The position numbers were made by a program, and so were the translations under genes. From JAEVLT01 sp964484065 (GTDB lineage: Bacteria > Bacillota > Bacilli > Bacillales > Cytobacillaceae): DNA of 21,748 nucleotides. The stretch lies in NCBI GenBank assembly GCA_964484065.1, contig CAZAEW010000062.1:1-21748 (forward strand), read 5' to 3'. The notes under the pieces are model-generated. The model was not told the DNA's origin, searched no databases, and saw nothing but the letters and a program-made list of their open reading frames with translations. Below, piece after piece: positions 1 to 6,426 of this stretch; positions within the stretch are counted from its first letter, which is position 1; every line of letters starts with the position of its first letter.

Positions 1-130
1 AAGTTTGAGTAACTTCAGACACCAGAGCGAAAAAATCGAAGGTTCATGTCCGAAGGGTAAGGACCTTCGGACACCACAGAGTAAAAAACGAGGGGTGATG
101 TCTGAAGCTTGAGTCACTTCGAACATCACA
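1..130. repeat. Tandem stem-loop repeat, unit about 52 bp
   Basis: Two full units (1-52 and 53-104) and part of a third share the pattern AAG..TGAG..ACTTC.GACACCA followed by an A-rich stretch and ATGTC(C/T)G. The unit junctions form hairpins: TGTCCGAAGG (47-56) pairs perfectly with CCTTCGGACA (64-73), and GTGATGTCTGAAG (95-107) pairs with CTTCGAACATCAC (117-129) apart from two positions. The left edge of the window cuts the array, so its full length is unknown. It resembles the dispersed palindromic intergenic repeats of Bacillaceae. Function is unknown. Confidence 0.75.
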
Positions 131-310
131 GTCCAAAGTTTGCCTTGAATAACAAAGTATACGAAAAGAGCCTTATAAATAGATTAAGAGCAGCAAAAAG
201 GCTATTTACTTTTAACTTTAACAGTTCACGGCGTGTTGGGGACAATTCATCTTTTCTATCAGAACCAGAGTAAATTAAGTTATGCAATGAAAGAGGGATA
301 GACTCAACAT

Positions 311-448
311 ATGGTGTCATGGGTGAGGCTGCTCCATGGAAAGAATGGAGAGCTAATCGCGAGTGGTTGGGCAGTACAAAGTAATACTCCAATTAATGTG
401 AAGGCATTAGAGGATATGTGGATAATGCATAATATAAGAGGATGGTAA
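311..448 (+). pseudogene. Possible C-terminal remnant of a toxin gene
   Basis: A 45-codon open frame starts at ATG 311 without a convincing ribosome binding site and ends ...EDMWIMHNIRGW at a TAA that sits immediately before the start of the next gene. A stop lies only four codons upstream, and other frames of 175-390 also have short open pieces, as in a gene broken by frameshifts. Toxin domains of polymorphic or LXG proteins usually end directly before their immunity gene, and the next gene is of immunity type. I do not recognise a toxin family, so the call rests on position and composition. It may be non-coding. Confidence 0.3.
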
Positions 449-450
449 AA

Positions 451-690
451 ATGAAACAAAGTGAATTTGAAAATAAAATAAAATTGCAAGGTGTAAATTT
501 AGAACAACTAAATATAGTAATAGGAAGGAAAACAAACGTACCATTTTCAACAGGTTGTTACCACGAAGATGAGAATTGGATTTTGTATGATGTTGATGAA
601 AGACAAAATTTTTCAATTATTGAAAAGGGAAGTGAGGACCGGATTTTTAAATTTCTATATATGATAATAATGGGTAAAATAGGGAAATAA
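451..690 (+). CDS. Small immunity-type protein (Imm59-like), copy 1
   Basis: A 79-residue cytosolic protein with no signal peptide or membrane helix. An in-frame ATG also exists at 442, but AAGAGG at 436-441 is correctly spaced only for ATG 451. It shares a clear pattern with the gene at 1364: P(F/Y).TGC..E...W..Y.V.ER..F.I...G.E..IF...Y.I. Length and pattern recall the Imm59 family of immunity proteins, from memory. Immunity proteins of this kind bind and block a cognate secreted toxin made by the same or a sister cell. The C-terminus (YMIIMGKIGK) is more hydrophobic than in the sister copy. No intact toxin gene is next to it, so it would be an orphan antidote. The paralogy is visible; the immunity role is inferred. 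Confidence 0.6.
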   Translation: MKQSEFENKIKLQGVNLEQLNIVIGRKTNVPFSTGCYHEDENWILYDVDERQNFSIIEKGSEDRIFKFLYMIIMGKIGK

Positions 691-728
691 GTTCATAGAT
701 TAGGAAATGTTTATTAATTATTGATTAA

Positions 729-806
729 ATGGTCAGGAAACTTTATTGGACAATTGCAACTAATGATGAAGATGCGAGGCGCTTTAAAATGTTGGAGGAT
801 AATTAA
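729..806 (+). pseudogene. Possible 3' remnant of a second toxin gene
   Basis: A 25-codon open frame, ending ...DEDARRFKMLEDN, stops four bases before the ATG of the gene at 810. It has no Shine-Dalgarno site and is preceded at once by a stop. Its make-up looks more protein-like than random AT-rich DNA, and it mimics the arrangement at 311-448. This is a weak call based on position only. Confidence 0.2.
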
Positions 807-809
807 ATT

Positions 810-1259
810 ATGATTGGACTATTTAATAATGAATTTTTTAATGCTTTTATTAAAGAAGAAAAAATTAAATTATCGAAACGAGGAAAAATTGAAGGCTTTT
901 CTATAAAAAAAATTTCAAATGAGATATTCAGTGATATCATCGTGAATAAAGAAGACCTTCAGGAATTATATAATATTAATTTCTATGTTAAATGGGAAAA
1001 TACTCAATTTGAATGTGGATGCAATGTGGAAAAACAGGTTATATATTTGAGATATTATGATAGTTATACTATCGCTAAAAAATATGATTTTGTAGAGTAT
1101 GATAGAGGCTGTTTTTATAAAGAGGTACCGATTGATGAATGCAGTGATTATATGTATGAAAAAATTGATTATCTGAATGATGCTGCTAAAAATACATTTG
1201 AGGTATCAAAAGCAGAATTTATATATATATATAGGAAAAATGTTGATGAATTAAAATAG
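810..1259 (+). CDS. Uncharacterised 149-residue protein, possible immunity protein
   Basis: ATG 810 follows GGAGG (794-798) at good spacing. The product is soluble, rich in Lys, Glu, Tyr and Asn, with no signal peptide or membrane helix. It carries four cysteines (ECGCN near residue 70, RGCF near 102 and DECSD near 111). Large tyrosine-rich stretches suggest a compact alpha/beta fold. I do not recognise the family. It sits between two related immunity-type genes in a small island of AT-rich orphan genes beside a T7SS, so a further immunity protein is the simplest guess. A perfect stem-loop follows nine bases after the stop. Confidence 0.6.
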   Translation: MIGLFNNEFFNAFIKEEKIKLSKRGKIEGFSIKKISNEIFSDIIVNKEDLQELYNINFYVKWENTQFECGCNVEKQVIYLRYYDSYTIAKKYDFVEYDRGCFYKEVPIDECSDYMYEKIDYLNDAAKNTFEVSKAEFIYIYRKNVDELK

Positions 1260-1267
1260 TTTAGGCC

Positions 1268-1294
1268 AACCAGTAGATTTAGAATCTACTGGTT
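1268..1294 (+). terminator. Stem-loop after the 149-residue protein gene
   Basis: AACCAGTAGATT (1268-1279) pairs perfectly with AATCTACTGGTT (1283-1294) around a 3-base loop, nine bases after the stop codon. The T tail is weak (ATTAAC), so it may be an RNA end or stability element rather than a classic intrinsic terminator. Confidence 0.5.
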
Positions 1295-1363
1295 ATTAAC
1301 GTAAACTTACCAGCAGACCACATTAAATAATTGATAATATAATTATAAAAAATGGAGTAAGCT

Positions 1364-1612
1364 ATGACTAGGTTAGAATATGAAAAATATATTTTGGATC
1401 AAAAAATTGATATAAATAAATTGGATATAGCGATTGGAGAAAAGAAGGTAGTCCCCTATATTACAGGATGTTTTCAGGAAAATGTAATTTGGAAAATATA
1501 TATGGTCGGGGAGCGACATGATTTTGATATTGTTCAAGAGGGAAATGAGGAAGAAATATTTGAAGCAATGTACAGCATTACGGAAAGTCGAAAGAAATGT
1601 CTCGGAAATTAA
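1364..1612 (+). CDS. Small immunity-type protein (Imm59-like), copy 2
   Basis: An 82-residue cytosolic protein, start ATG 1364 after GGAG (1353-1356). It is a diverged paralog of the protein at 451: both have an N-terminal helix with LD(I)AIG or LNIVIG, a P(F/Y).TGC turn, a W..Y.V.ER..F strand region and a final IF...Y.I helix. The pattern recalls Imm59-type immunity proteins (from memory). Two such paralogs flanking an unrelated gene is typical of immunity arrays that protect against several toxin variants. No cognate toxin is visible beside it. It is followed by a long intergenic stretch and a stem-loop at 1763-1793 that may end its transcript. Confidence 0.6.
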   Translation: MTRLEYEKYILDQKIDINKLDIAIGEKKVVPYITGCFQENVIWKIYMVGERHDFDIVQEGNEEEIFEAMYSITESRKKCLGN

Positions 1613-2106
1613 TTGTTTAATTTAAATCAATAAACACCATATTTAAGGCTATCAATACAAAAAACTTCTAGTTTATAATAACTTAGAATTGGAATAATAC
1701 TGCAAATTGTTGCTTCTTTAATGTAAAACTTAGATAGTGTTATAATGCAGACCCGAAAAAGTGAACAGTGCCTATTGTCATTGTTCGTTTTTTATACTCT
1801 CTAAAATCCTCGTGCCAGGCAGCGCACGATTATAATATTGGAAGACTTGGATTAAGAACAGGCTTCAAAGCAAGTGCTAAACGAAGATTCACACATATTT
1901 GTGACAGGTTTAATGCTGTTCGTTATTTTTCTAGGACTAAAGACTTTATTTCTCCATTTATCTCCAATTTCCGATATAGAAAATAGTGGAAATTCCTCAT
2001 ATTTCCAAACTGCATTTTCCTTATAATAGAACTATAATAATTTTCTTGATTTTCCATAATATACAAGGACTTTAGGGCCTGTGACATGACAATGTAGAAA
2101 AATGGA
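1613..2106. other. Intergenic stretch with a repeated upstream region
   Basis: Apart from the stem-loop at 1763-1793 I see no gene. A 73-codon open frame at 1768-1986 begins inside the hairpin, lacks a ribosome site and has no protein-like features. The part 1977-2045 (ATAGAAAATAGTGG, TTCCTCATATTTCC, then TATAAT at 2022-2027) resembles 18265-18325 in front of the intact lipoprotein gene at 18500, so it is probably the duplicated promoter region of that family. The -35 box is not clear. Confidence 0.45.
1763..1793 (+). terminator. GAACAGTG-family stem-loop, copy 1, terminator-like
   Basis: GAACAGTG (1763-1770) pairs with CATTGTTC (1779-1786), with one G-T pair, and is followed by GTTTTTT. It is the best terminator of a family of related hairpins that recurs near 16400, 21202 and 21586 in this window. 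It closes the 311-1612 island. Confidence 0.65.
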
Positions 2107-2560
2107 GTGAACAAAATAAAGAAAAGATTATCAGTGCTTTTGGTATTGTCCATGTTGCCTCTTTTAACAGCCTGTTCGGAAGCATCTTCTGGAATTAAGG
2201 CCGAAGGTAGCAGCAATGCCAGTTCGGCCAAGAATAATGAGCCAAAAGAAAAATCCGCAATCAATGATGATCCAAACAAAAAAGTGAACTTAAAATTGCA
2301 ATTATTGAAACGGGATGAAGCAGCTGGTGTAACCATTGAAAACAATGATCTCTACCAGTTGGTAAATGATGAAATCAAAAAGAATCCTCAAAAGGGTGAG
2401 GGTAAGGGATTTATTTTGTATTTTGGCGACATTTTTACAAAGAAATCCGGGGAGAAATCAGTGTTAGTTTTTGTCATCAATCGGTATGATAATCCAAACC
2501 AATATCACCTTTAACCCATTAATGAAGGTTGAAAACTTAAAGTTCGAAACAGTTAAGTAA
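2107..2560 (+). pseudogene. Decayed lipoprotein gene, family of the gene at 18500
   Basis: The open part (2107-2514) encodes a signal peptide with lipobox LTAC followed by SEASSG, almost the same as LASC-SEASSG in the 193-residue protein at 18500, and stays alignable through VTIENN.LYQLVN and the KSG(E/Q)K region. It then breaks at 2514, and an in-frame tail MKVENLKFETVK (2522-2560) matches the C-terminal end of the related fragment at 17509. About 55 codons of the beta-rich C-terminal domain are therefore missing. The start is doubtful: GTG 2107 lies within the GGAGTGA that serves as Shine-Dalgarno in the sister gene, and the place of the sister's ATG here reads ATA. A truncated lipoprotein could still be made, but decay is more likely. 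Confidence 0.65.
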
Positions 2561-2778
2561 ATTTATATATGGAAGGTCCTTCAGTGATTCATGATTGTTC
2601 TTTTTTATTTTGGGAGCATTGGAATCGTATTTGTCGAAAATCATTTTATCTATTTTGGCATCGTTACCTTGAACTTAATTAGAAAATGCCTTTACAGGAG
2701 CGGGTAAAGGATTTGTTAATAGAATCGGTAATTGGGAGTACTTTTTTAATTATTTAAAGGTTGGGATGAGGATGCTTT

Positions 2779-3174
2779 GTGAAAAAATATAAATATTTCA
2801 TTATACCATTAGTGACACTAATATTATTTATTAGTGGTTGCAGTAAGGATAGGAATAAAGCAGACATAGATGAAAAAATGTTTGATGAGGGGAAGCAAGT
2901 AGTGAAGCTTTACAGTAAGGTCTACAATGGAGAAGATGATAAAAAGGTAACAGTGGCCACTGATAAATACTTAATAAAATATCAAGCATCTAACACTTTA
3001 TCTTTCCATGAGAAACTATTTGTAGGTTATATTAGGTGTCTGGAACTTTCATATCAAGTTTATGCTAGTGACAAAGCTATTGGAGATAAACCAAAGATTA
3101 GGCAGGATAGAGAAGAAATGAAAAAAATATTGCTAAAATTTAAAGATACATTTGGTATTTCACTTGAAGAATAA
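2779..3174 (+). CDS. Small lipoprotein of unknown function
   Basis: A 131-residue protein starting at GTG 2779 after GAGG (2768-2771). Residues 1-21 form a lipoprotein signal peptide with lipobox ISGC, so the mature protein of about 111 residues would be anchored to the outer face of the membrane by Cys21. The mature part is highly charged and mainly helical (HEKLFVGYIRCLELSYQVYASD, shortened here: HEKLF...YQVYASD). I do not recognise the family. A terminator at 3247-3277 follows, so it is probably transcribed alone or with the decayed gene before it. A membrane-anchored immunity or accessory role is possible, as small lipoproteins are common beside T7SS loci. Confidence 0.7.
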   Translation: MKKYKYFIIPLVTLILFISGCSKDRNKADIDEKMFDEGKQVVKLYSKVYNGEDDKKVTVATDKYLIKYQASNTLSFHEKLFVGYIRCLELSYQVYASDKAIGDKPKIRQDREEMKKILLKFKDTFGISLEE

Positions 3175-3246
3175 AAGTTGGGTGCTGGGTGCTGAAGAAG
3201 TACAAAATTGAGAGTTTGTAATTATGGAAAGTACAAAAGAATGATG

Positions 3247-3277
3247 AACTGCACTAAGCAAATGTGGTGCAGTTTTT
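3247..3277 (+). terminator. Intrinsic terminator
   Basis: AACTGCAC (3247-3254) pairs perfectly with GTGCAGTT (3267-3274) and runs into TTTTT. It ends the transcript of the lipoprotein gene at 2779. Confidence 0.75.
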
Positions 3278-3413
3278 CTATGCGTTTCAAGATTTGATAT
3301 GCCATGCATGGATAAAAGAATAGATCCAGTAATTTATTTACAAATTTTGAAACCGTCTCCTTGTTAAGAACGTATAAATTATTAATAGTGTGAGAAATAA
3401 GGAGAGGATCTGG

Positions 3414-3731
3414 GTGCCAACTTGTAAGAATTGCGGGGAAAAATGGTCTTGGTTTTATTCATTAAAAATGATATTTTCATTTCGCAAAGGTGCAAAATGC
3501 AGTCATTGTGGGAAAATTCAATTTCCAAGCAGGGCTAGTAGAAATAAAATTTTTATGGTAACTCTGATTCCGATTTTTGTTAATTTTCTTTTGTCAGTAT
3601 TTATCTTTCCTGAGATTGCTCATCTTTCTTCAATGGTAAAGGTCTTATTAGAAATGATCATTCTTCTAGCCGTAATATTGACTATGCCATTTTTCTTAGA
3701 TTTAAATGACAAAGACGAACCTTTGTGGTAA
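3414..3731 (+). CDS. CxxC-20-CxxC zinc-ribbon-like membrane protein
   Basis: A 105-residue protein. An upstream GTG at 3390 keeps the frame open, but AAGGAGAGG (3399-3407) fits GTG 3414, which gives the usual family start (V/M)PTCKNCG. The N-terminal domain has CKNC, 21 residues, then CSHC, which is the layout of the CxxC-20-CxxC family (TIGR04104, from memory) common in Bacillaceae; the four cysteines probably bind one zinc. Two hydrophobic helices follow (about residues 47-66 and 73-93), so the ribbon sits at the membrane. The role of the family is unknown. It heads a run of four small genes ending at 4435. Confidence 0.75.
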   Translation: MPTCKNCGEKWSWFYSLKMIFSFRKGAKCSHCGKIQFPSRASRNKIFMVTLIPIFVNFLLSVFIFPEIAHLSSMVKVLLEMIILLAVILTMPFFLDLNDKDEPLW

Positions 3732-3788
3732 CAGAAGCTGGAGAAAGACGCAATAAATTTTACAAGATAGATCGAAAGGAAATATTCA

Positions 3789-3986
3789 ATGACTACAAAA
3801 CTTGAAATACTAATGAAAATTACTCCTGTCCTAAGTGTAATATTCATCTTGATTGGCGTAATAACAGCAATATTTGCTGCATTTAATCATAATGTGACGG
3901 CTATGACTGCATCGTTAGTCTTAATTTCACAAGCTGTACTTTCGATTATATATGTTAAAACATTTAGTGGGATTTGGAGAAGATAA
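3789..3986 (+). CDS. Small membrane protein, two helices
   Basis: A 65-residue protein, ATG 3789 after AAAGGA (3775-3780). Two hydrophobic segments (about residues 9-31 and 38-56) with a short loop FNHNVTAM between them. I do not recognise the family. It lies 57 bp after the CxxC protein gene and its 3' end overlaps the start of the next reading frame, so the two are probably translated together. Confidence 0.6.
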   Translation: MTTKLEILMKITPVLSVIFILIGVITAIFAAFNHNVTAMTASLVLISQAVLSIIYVKTFSGIWRR

Positions 3987-4222
3987 ATCTTTTTAAATTA
4001 AAGATTAATGAGGAAATCACGGTATTGGAAGAGGTGCGGAAATTGGGAACTCAAATTGTTAAAAGACGCAAATTAACCGTTGCACTTGCATTGTTAGCTC
4101 CTGCTTTCATTTCTGGAGGCATGGCATTAAGAGATTACTTTGAATTTTCGCCGACTGTCGGATGGATTAGCGGTTTTGTATTATTGTTGCTTTCATTAAA
4201 CTTTGCAGTAAAAGACAAATGA
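3974..4222 (+). CDS. Small membrane protein, start uncertain
   Basis: The frame opens at TTG 3974, inside the end of the previous gene, and gives 82 residues. Other in-frame starts are TTG 4025 and GTG 4034, with GAGG near 4010 as a possible ribosome site, which would shorten the protein to about 62-65 residues. The C-terminal half has two membrane helices (LTVALALLAPAFISGG and VGWISGFVLLLLSLNF). No family recognised. It is part of the 3414-4435 run of small genes. Confidence 0.5.
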   Translation: MEKINLFKLKINEEITVLEEVRKLGTQIVKRRKLTVALALLAPAFISGGMALRDYFEFSPTVGWISGFVLLLLSLNFAVKDK

Positions 4223-4255
4223 TACGAATTAAAAATTTGTGTGGAGGTATTTATA

Positions 4256-4435
4256 TTGGGGACAGGCAAAATTCTTTTAACCGCCATACTAGCAGGGATT
4301 TATTCAAGTATTTTAAATAATTATGAAGAAGATTTCGGGCTGAATCGCATTGTGAGTATATTATCGTTAATGATTTTAACGTTTATAACAGGGTATTTGC
4401 TATTTAGAATAGGGAAAAAAAACAAGGAAAATTAG
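4256..4435 (+). CDS. Small membrane protein, two helices, TTG start
   Basis: A 59-residue protein. GGAGG at 4243-4247 points to TTG 4256 as start; the in-frame GTG 4241 overlaps that site and is less likely. Two hydrophobic segments (about residues 4-19 and 33-52) flank a short acidic loop NNYEEDFG. Family unknown. It is the last gene before the strong terminator at 4499-4544. Confidence 0.55.
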   Translation: MGTGKILLTAILAGIYSSILNNYEEDFGLNRIVSILSLMILTFITGYLLFRIGKKNKEN

Positions 4436-4498
4436 TGAACGAAAAATCATTTAATTCCATGAGGATCATTCAATGAAGGAATTTGAATAGTTATGATT

Positions 4499-4544
4499 AA
4501 CAAAGGCCTTACACTCAAATGGAGTGTAAGGCCTTTGTTTTTTT
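4499..4544 (+). terminator. Strong intrinsic terminator
   Basis: A 16-bp perfect stem (CAAAGGCCTTACACTC at 4501-4516 with its complement at 4522-4537) around a 5-base loop, followed by a run of T. It isolates the small-gene run from the T7SS operon. Confidence 0.9.
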
Positions 4545-4566
4545 CTAAGCGGACTGTGTCAGACTA

Positions 4567-4620
4567 AATGGGTGCCAGGCGCCAGATAATGGACAAATGT
4601 CTTGGGACTGGCACTCATTT
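4567..4620. repeat. GGTGCCAGGC palindromic element, copy 1
   Basis: AAATGGGTGCCAG (4567-4579) pairs with CTGGCACTCATTT (4608-4620) with one mismatch. The loop holds ATGGACAAATGT (4589-4600), identical to the loop of the second copy at 20615-20677. I recall similar GGTGCCTGGCACC elements scattered through Bacillaceae genomes. It is probably a small non-autonomous or RNA-structured repeat. Confidence 0.65.
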
Positions 4621-5147
4621 ATAAGGACAGTGAGACTATTTTGAGATTAACTTGAGAGCAAAAAGATACGTAAAAATGCCTATATTCAGGGGATAATGAA
4701 TATATCCTGACGGGCTGGCTGATGCAACGAATACAGCCATTTTGCTGAAATATTCTAATAGAGATAGTGAAAAATGACGATTTTACATAAGTTCGCAAAT
4801 CGATAGAATAGTCCTACTATTTTTTGGAGATTCATCATAATTCAATTTTTATACCATCTTTATCGTTCTAATATCACATTAAGAGGAACGCTATCACACC
4901 TTTATACCTAGATAAAAGTCTCAAATTCAAAGTATTTTATAGGATTAAAGTTTCAAATAAAATTCGACCCTGCTTTAGGGTTATTTGACGAATTTTCTGA
5001 CAAGTGATAAAAAATAGAGGAGGAAATTTAGACCAGATTTGTAAACAGGAAATCCCAAAGGGAATAAATTGGTTTATCATTTAATTTTTTTATGATAAAA
5101 AACTGCCCATATTCCATGGGCAAATAACTGTAAAGGAGATGGGGAGA
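4621..5147 (+). promoter_or_regulatory. Long leader region of the esxA operon
   Basis: About 520 bp without a gene. TTGACG at 4985-4990 with an A-rich block about 17 bases later is a possible but weak promoter. Closer to esxA there are two stem-loops: TTTATCAT (5073-5080) with ATGATAAA (5092-5099), and TGCCCAT (5104-5110) with ATGGGCA (5116-5122). The second ends 26 bases before the esxA start codon and stops short of the AAAGGAG site, so it could affect mRNA stability or ribosome access. No protein is encoded here. Confidence 0.4.
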
Positions 5148-5444
5148 ATGGCAGGACAAATTCGGATGACTCCGGAGGAGTTAAAATCAAGAGCAACCCG
5201 TTATGGACAAAGCGGAAGTCAAATCGAGCAAATCTTAAGTGACCTTACTAATTTGCAAGCTGTACTTAGCCAGGAATGGGAAGGTCAGGCATTTAACCGT
5301 TTTAATGATCAGTTCAATCAGCTGAGCCCAAAAGTTCGTGATTTCGCTCAATTGATGCATGATATCCATGATCAATTGAACAAAACAGCGGATGCGGTTG
5401 CAGAGCACGATGAGGCATTATCCAGAAACTTTGGCCTTAGTTAA
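5148..5444 (+). CDS. esxA: WXG100 secreted protein EsxA (YukE)
   Basis: A 98-residue helical hairpin protein of the WXG100 family, the hallmark small substrate of type VII secretion, exported as a dimer by EssC. The start is ATG 5148 (MAGQIRMTPEEL), with AAAGGAG at 5132-5138; an ATG nine bases upstream overlaps that site. The WEG motif of the helix turn is at about residues 44-46 (SQEWEGQAF), and the N-terminal RMTPEEL matches B. subtilis YukE. Length is normal for the family. A terminator-like hairpin at 5509-5537 separates it from essA, which would give more esxA mRNA than machine mRNA. Confidence 0.95.
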   Translation: MAGQIRMTPEELKSRATRYGQSGSQIEQILSDLTNLQAVLSQEWEGQAFNRFNDQFNQLSPKVRDFAQLMHDIHDQLNKTADAVAEHDEALSRNFGLS

Positions 5445-5508
5445 TTTCTGCATGGCAGAAAATCAGAAACTAAAATCCATCTGTTCTTAGCCTAAGTTAC
5501 TAAGCAAG

Positions 5509-5537
5509 AGCCACGCGACAAAGGTTGTGTGGCTTTT
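5509..5537 (+). terminator. Hairpin between esxA and essA, partial terminator
   Basis: AGCCACGCGAC (5509-5519) pairs with GTTGTGTGGCT (5524-5534) using G-T pairs and runs into TTTT. No separate promoter is obvious before essA, so leaky termination that raises esxA above the rest of the operon is likely. Confidence 0.7.
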
Positions 5538-5610
5538 GGTCTTGGATTCTGTGCTAAAGCCTTCATTCCCCTATCATTTCACCCGTCTCGAATATAGCAA
5601 GGAGATAAAA

Positions 5611-6063
5611 ATGAAGTCATTGGTAAAAGCAATATGCGCGGCCACAGTTTTTCTTATTGGATTTCTATACATAATGCCGCTTTTTTCATTAGCAGAAAGT
5701 GCTCCTGGAAAAAAGGACCTGGAAGCGAAGGCCGATCTTTTTCAGGACCAACAAGAGTCTGAGTTAGAAAAAATGGCACCTGATTTGTTCAAAAAGCAGA
5801 CAGAGGCCGAAATCAATACAAAAGAAGCTGAAATAAAAAAGGTTAAACAAAAGATTTTTGCCAATCCCCCAAAACCAGATACCGAATTTAAGAAAATGGA
5901 AAAGGTGATGTTTACTCGTGACTATTCTGTCCCCCATACAAACACACCTAATGAAACCAAACAACTGCAGGTGAAAGATATTGTGAAGTTCACCGCCTTC
6001 GGCGCAGCAATAGCGGCAGCCTGTGCAGGAGTATTTATTATTTTAAAAAAATGGCTGGGATAA
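5611..6063 (+). CDS. essA: T7SS membrane protein EssA
   Basis: A 150-residue protein, ATG 5611 after AAGGAG (5599-5604); an open extension upstream is not used because it crosses the terminator. It has an N-terminal signal or membrane helix (about residues 5-28), a charged helical middle, and a C-terminal membrane helix (about 124-145) followed by KKWLG. This size and two-helix layout, and the place between esxA and esaB, match EssA of T7SSb (152 residues in S. aureus). EssA is an essential core component of unclear function that works with EssB and EssC in the membrane. Sequence is weakly conserved in this family, so the call leans on context. Confidence 0.85.
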   Translation: MKSLVKAICAATVFLIGFLYIMPLFSLAESAPGKKDLEAKADLFQDQQESELEKMAPDLFKKQTEAEINTKEAEIKKVKQKIFANPPKPDTEFKKMEKVMFTRDYSVPHTNTPNETKQLQVKDIVKFTAFGAAIAAACAGVFIILKKWLG

Positions 6064-6126
6064 AGTGAAACTTTACTTGAAGTGGGGTCTTACTGCCAGC
6101 TAATGCGGGACAAAGGAGTGAGGATC

Positions 6127-6378
6127 GTGCCAAATGATACACATATTAACGTAACCGTTGATTTTAGGGAGTGGTCCAAAGGGAGTTTTGATTTGCGAAT
6201 TCCGGTGCACCAGCCAGTAAAACAACTGCTTGCCAATTTAGTAGATACCTTGAATTTGGGATTACCGAAAGAATCGCTGTTTACCATAAAAATTCCCGCT
6301 AAAGAAATCTTGCTTACGGATGATGACAGGCTTGTGGATTACCCTGTGGCTAACGGTGATATTTTACTGGTTTTATAG
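6127..6378 (+). CDS. esaB: Ubiquitin-like T7SS protein EsaB (YukD)
   Basis: An 83-residue cytosolic protein. AAAGGAG (6112-6118) selects GTG 6127; the frame is open further upstream but without a ribosome site. The sequence INVTVDFREW.KGSFDLRIPV..PVKQLL and the ending YPVANGDILLVL match the ubiquitin-like fold of YukD/EsaB, which is about 80 residues. EsaB is needed for secretion in S. aureus and binds the cytosolic side of the system; it lacks a C-terminal Gly-Gly and is not a modifier. It is 48 bp before essB, in the same operon. Confidence 0.93.
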   Translation: MPNDTHINVTVDFREWSKGSFDLRIPVHQPVKQLLANLVDTLNLGLPKESLFTIKIPAKEILLTDDDRLVDYPVANGDILLVL

Positions 6379-6426
6379 ACTGGGAGGAACAGAAGCAGCC
6401 TAACATAAAAAAGGAGTTTTAAGAAA

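Noticed and set aside
1..130. Possible CRISPR array because of regular spacing
   Set aside because: The spacers resemble each other, the unit junctions are palindromes, and there are too few units and no cas genes.
126..392. 88-codon open frame on the minus strand
   Set aside because: No ribosome site, overlaps hairpin repeats and the better + strand fragment; all supported genes are on the + strand.
1768..1986. 73-codon open frame on the + strand
   Set aside because: Starts inside a terminator-like hairpin, has no Shine-Dalgarno site and no protein-like features.
1923..2345. 140-codon open frame on the minus strand
   Set aside because: It is the antisense of the decayed lipoprotein gene, whose + strand frame has a lipobox and clear paralogs at 17509 and 18500.
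5527..5610. Upstream extension of EssA
   Set aside because: It crosses the terminator hairpin and lacks a ribosome site; AAGGAG at 5599-5604 fits ATG 5611, which gives a normal signal peptide.
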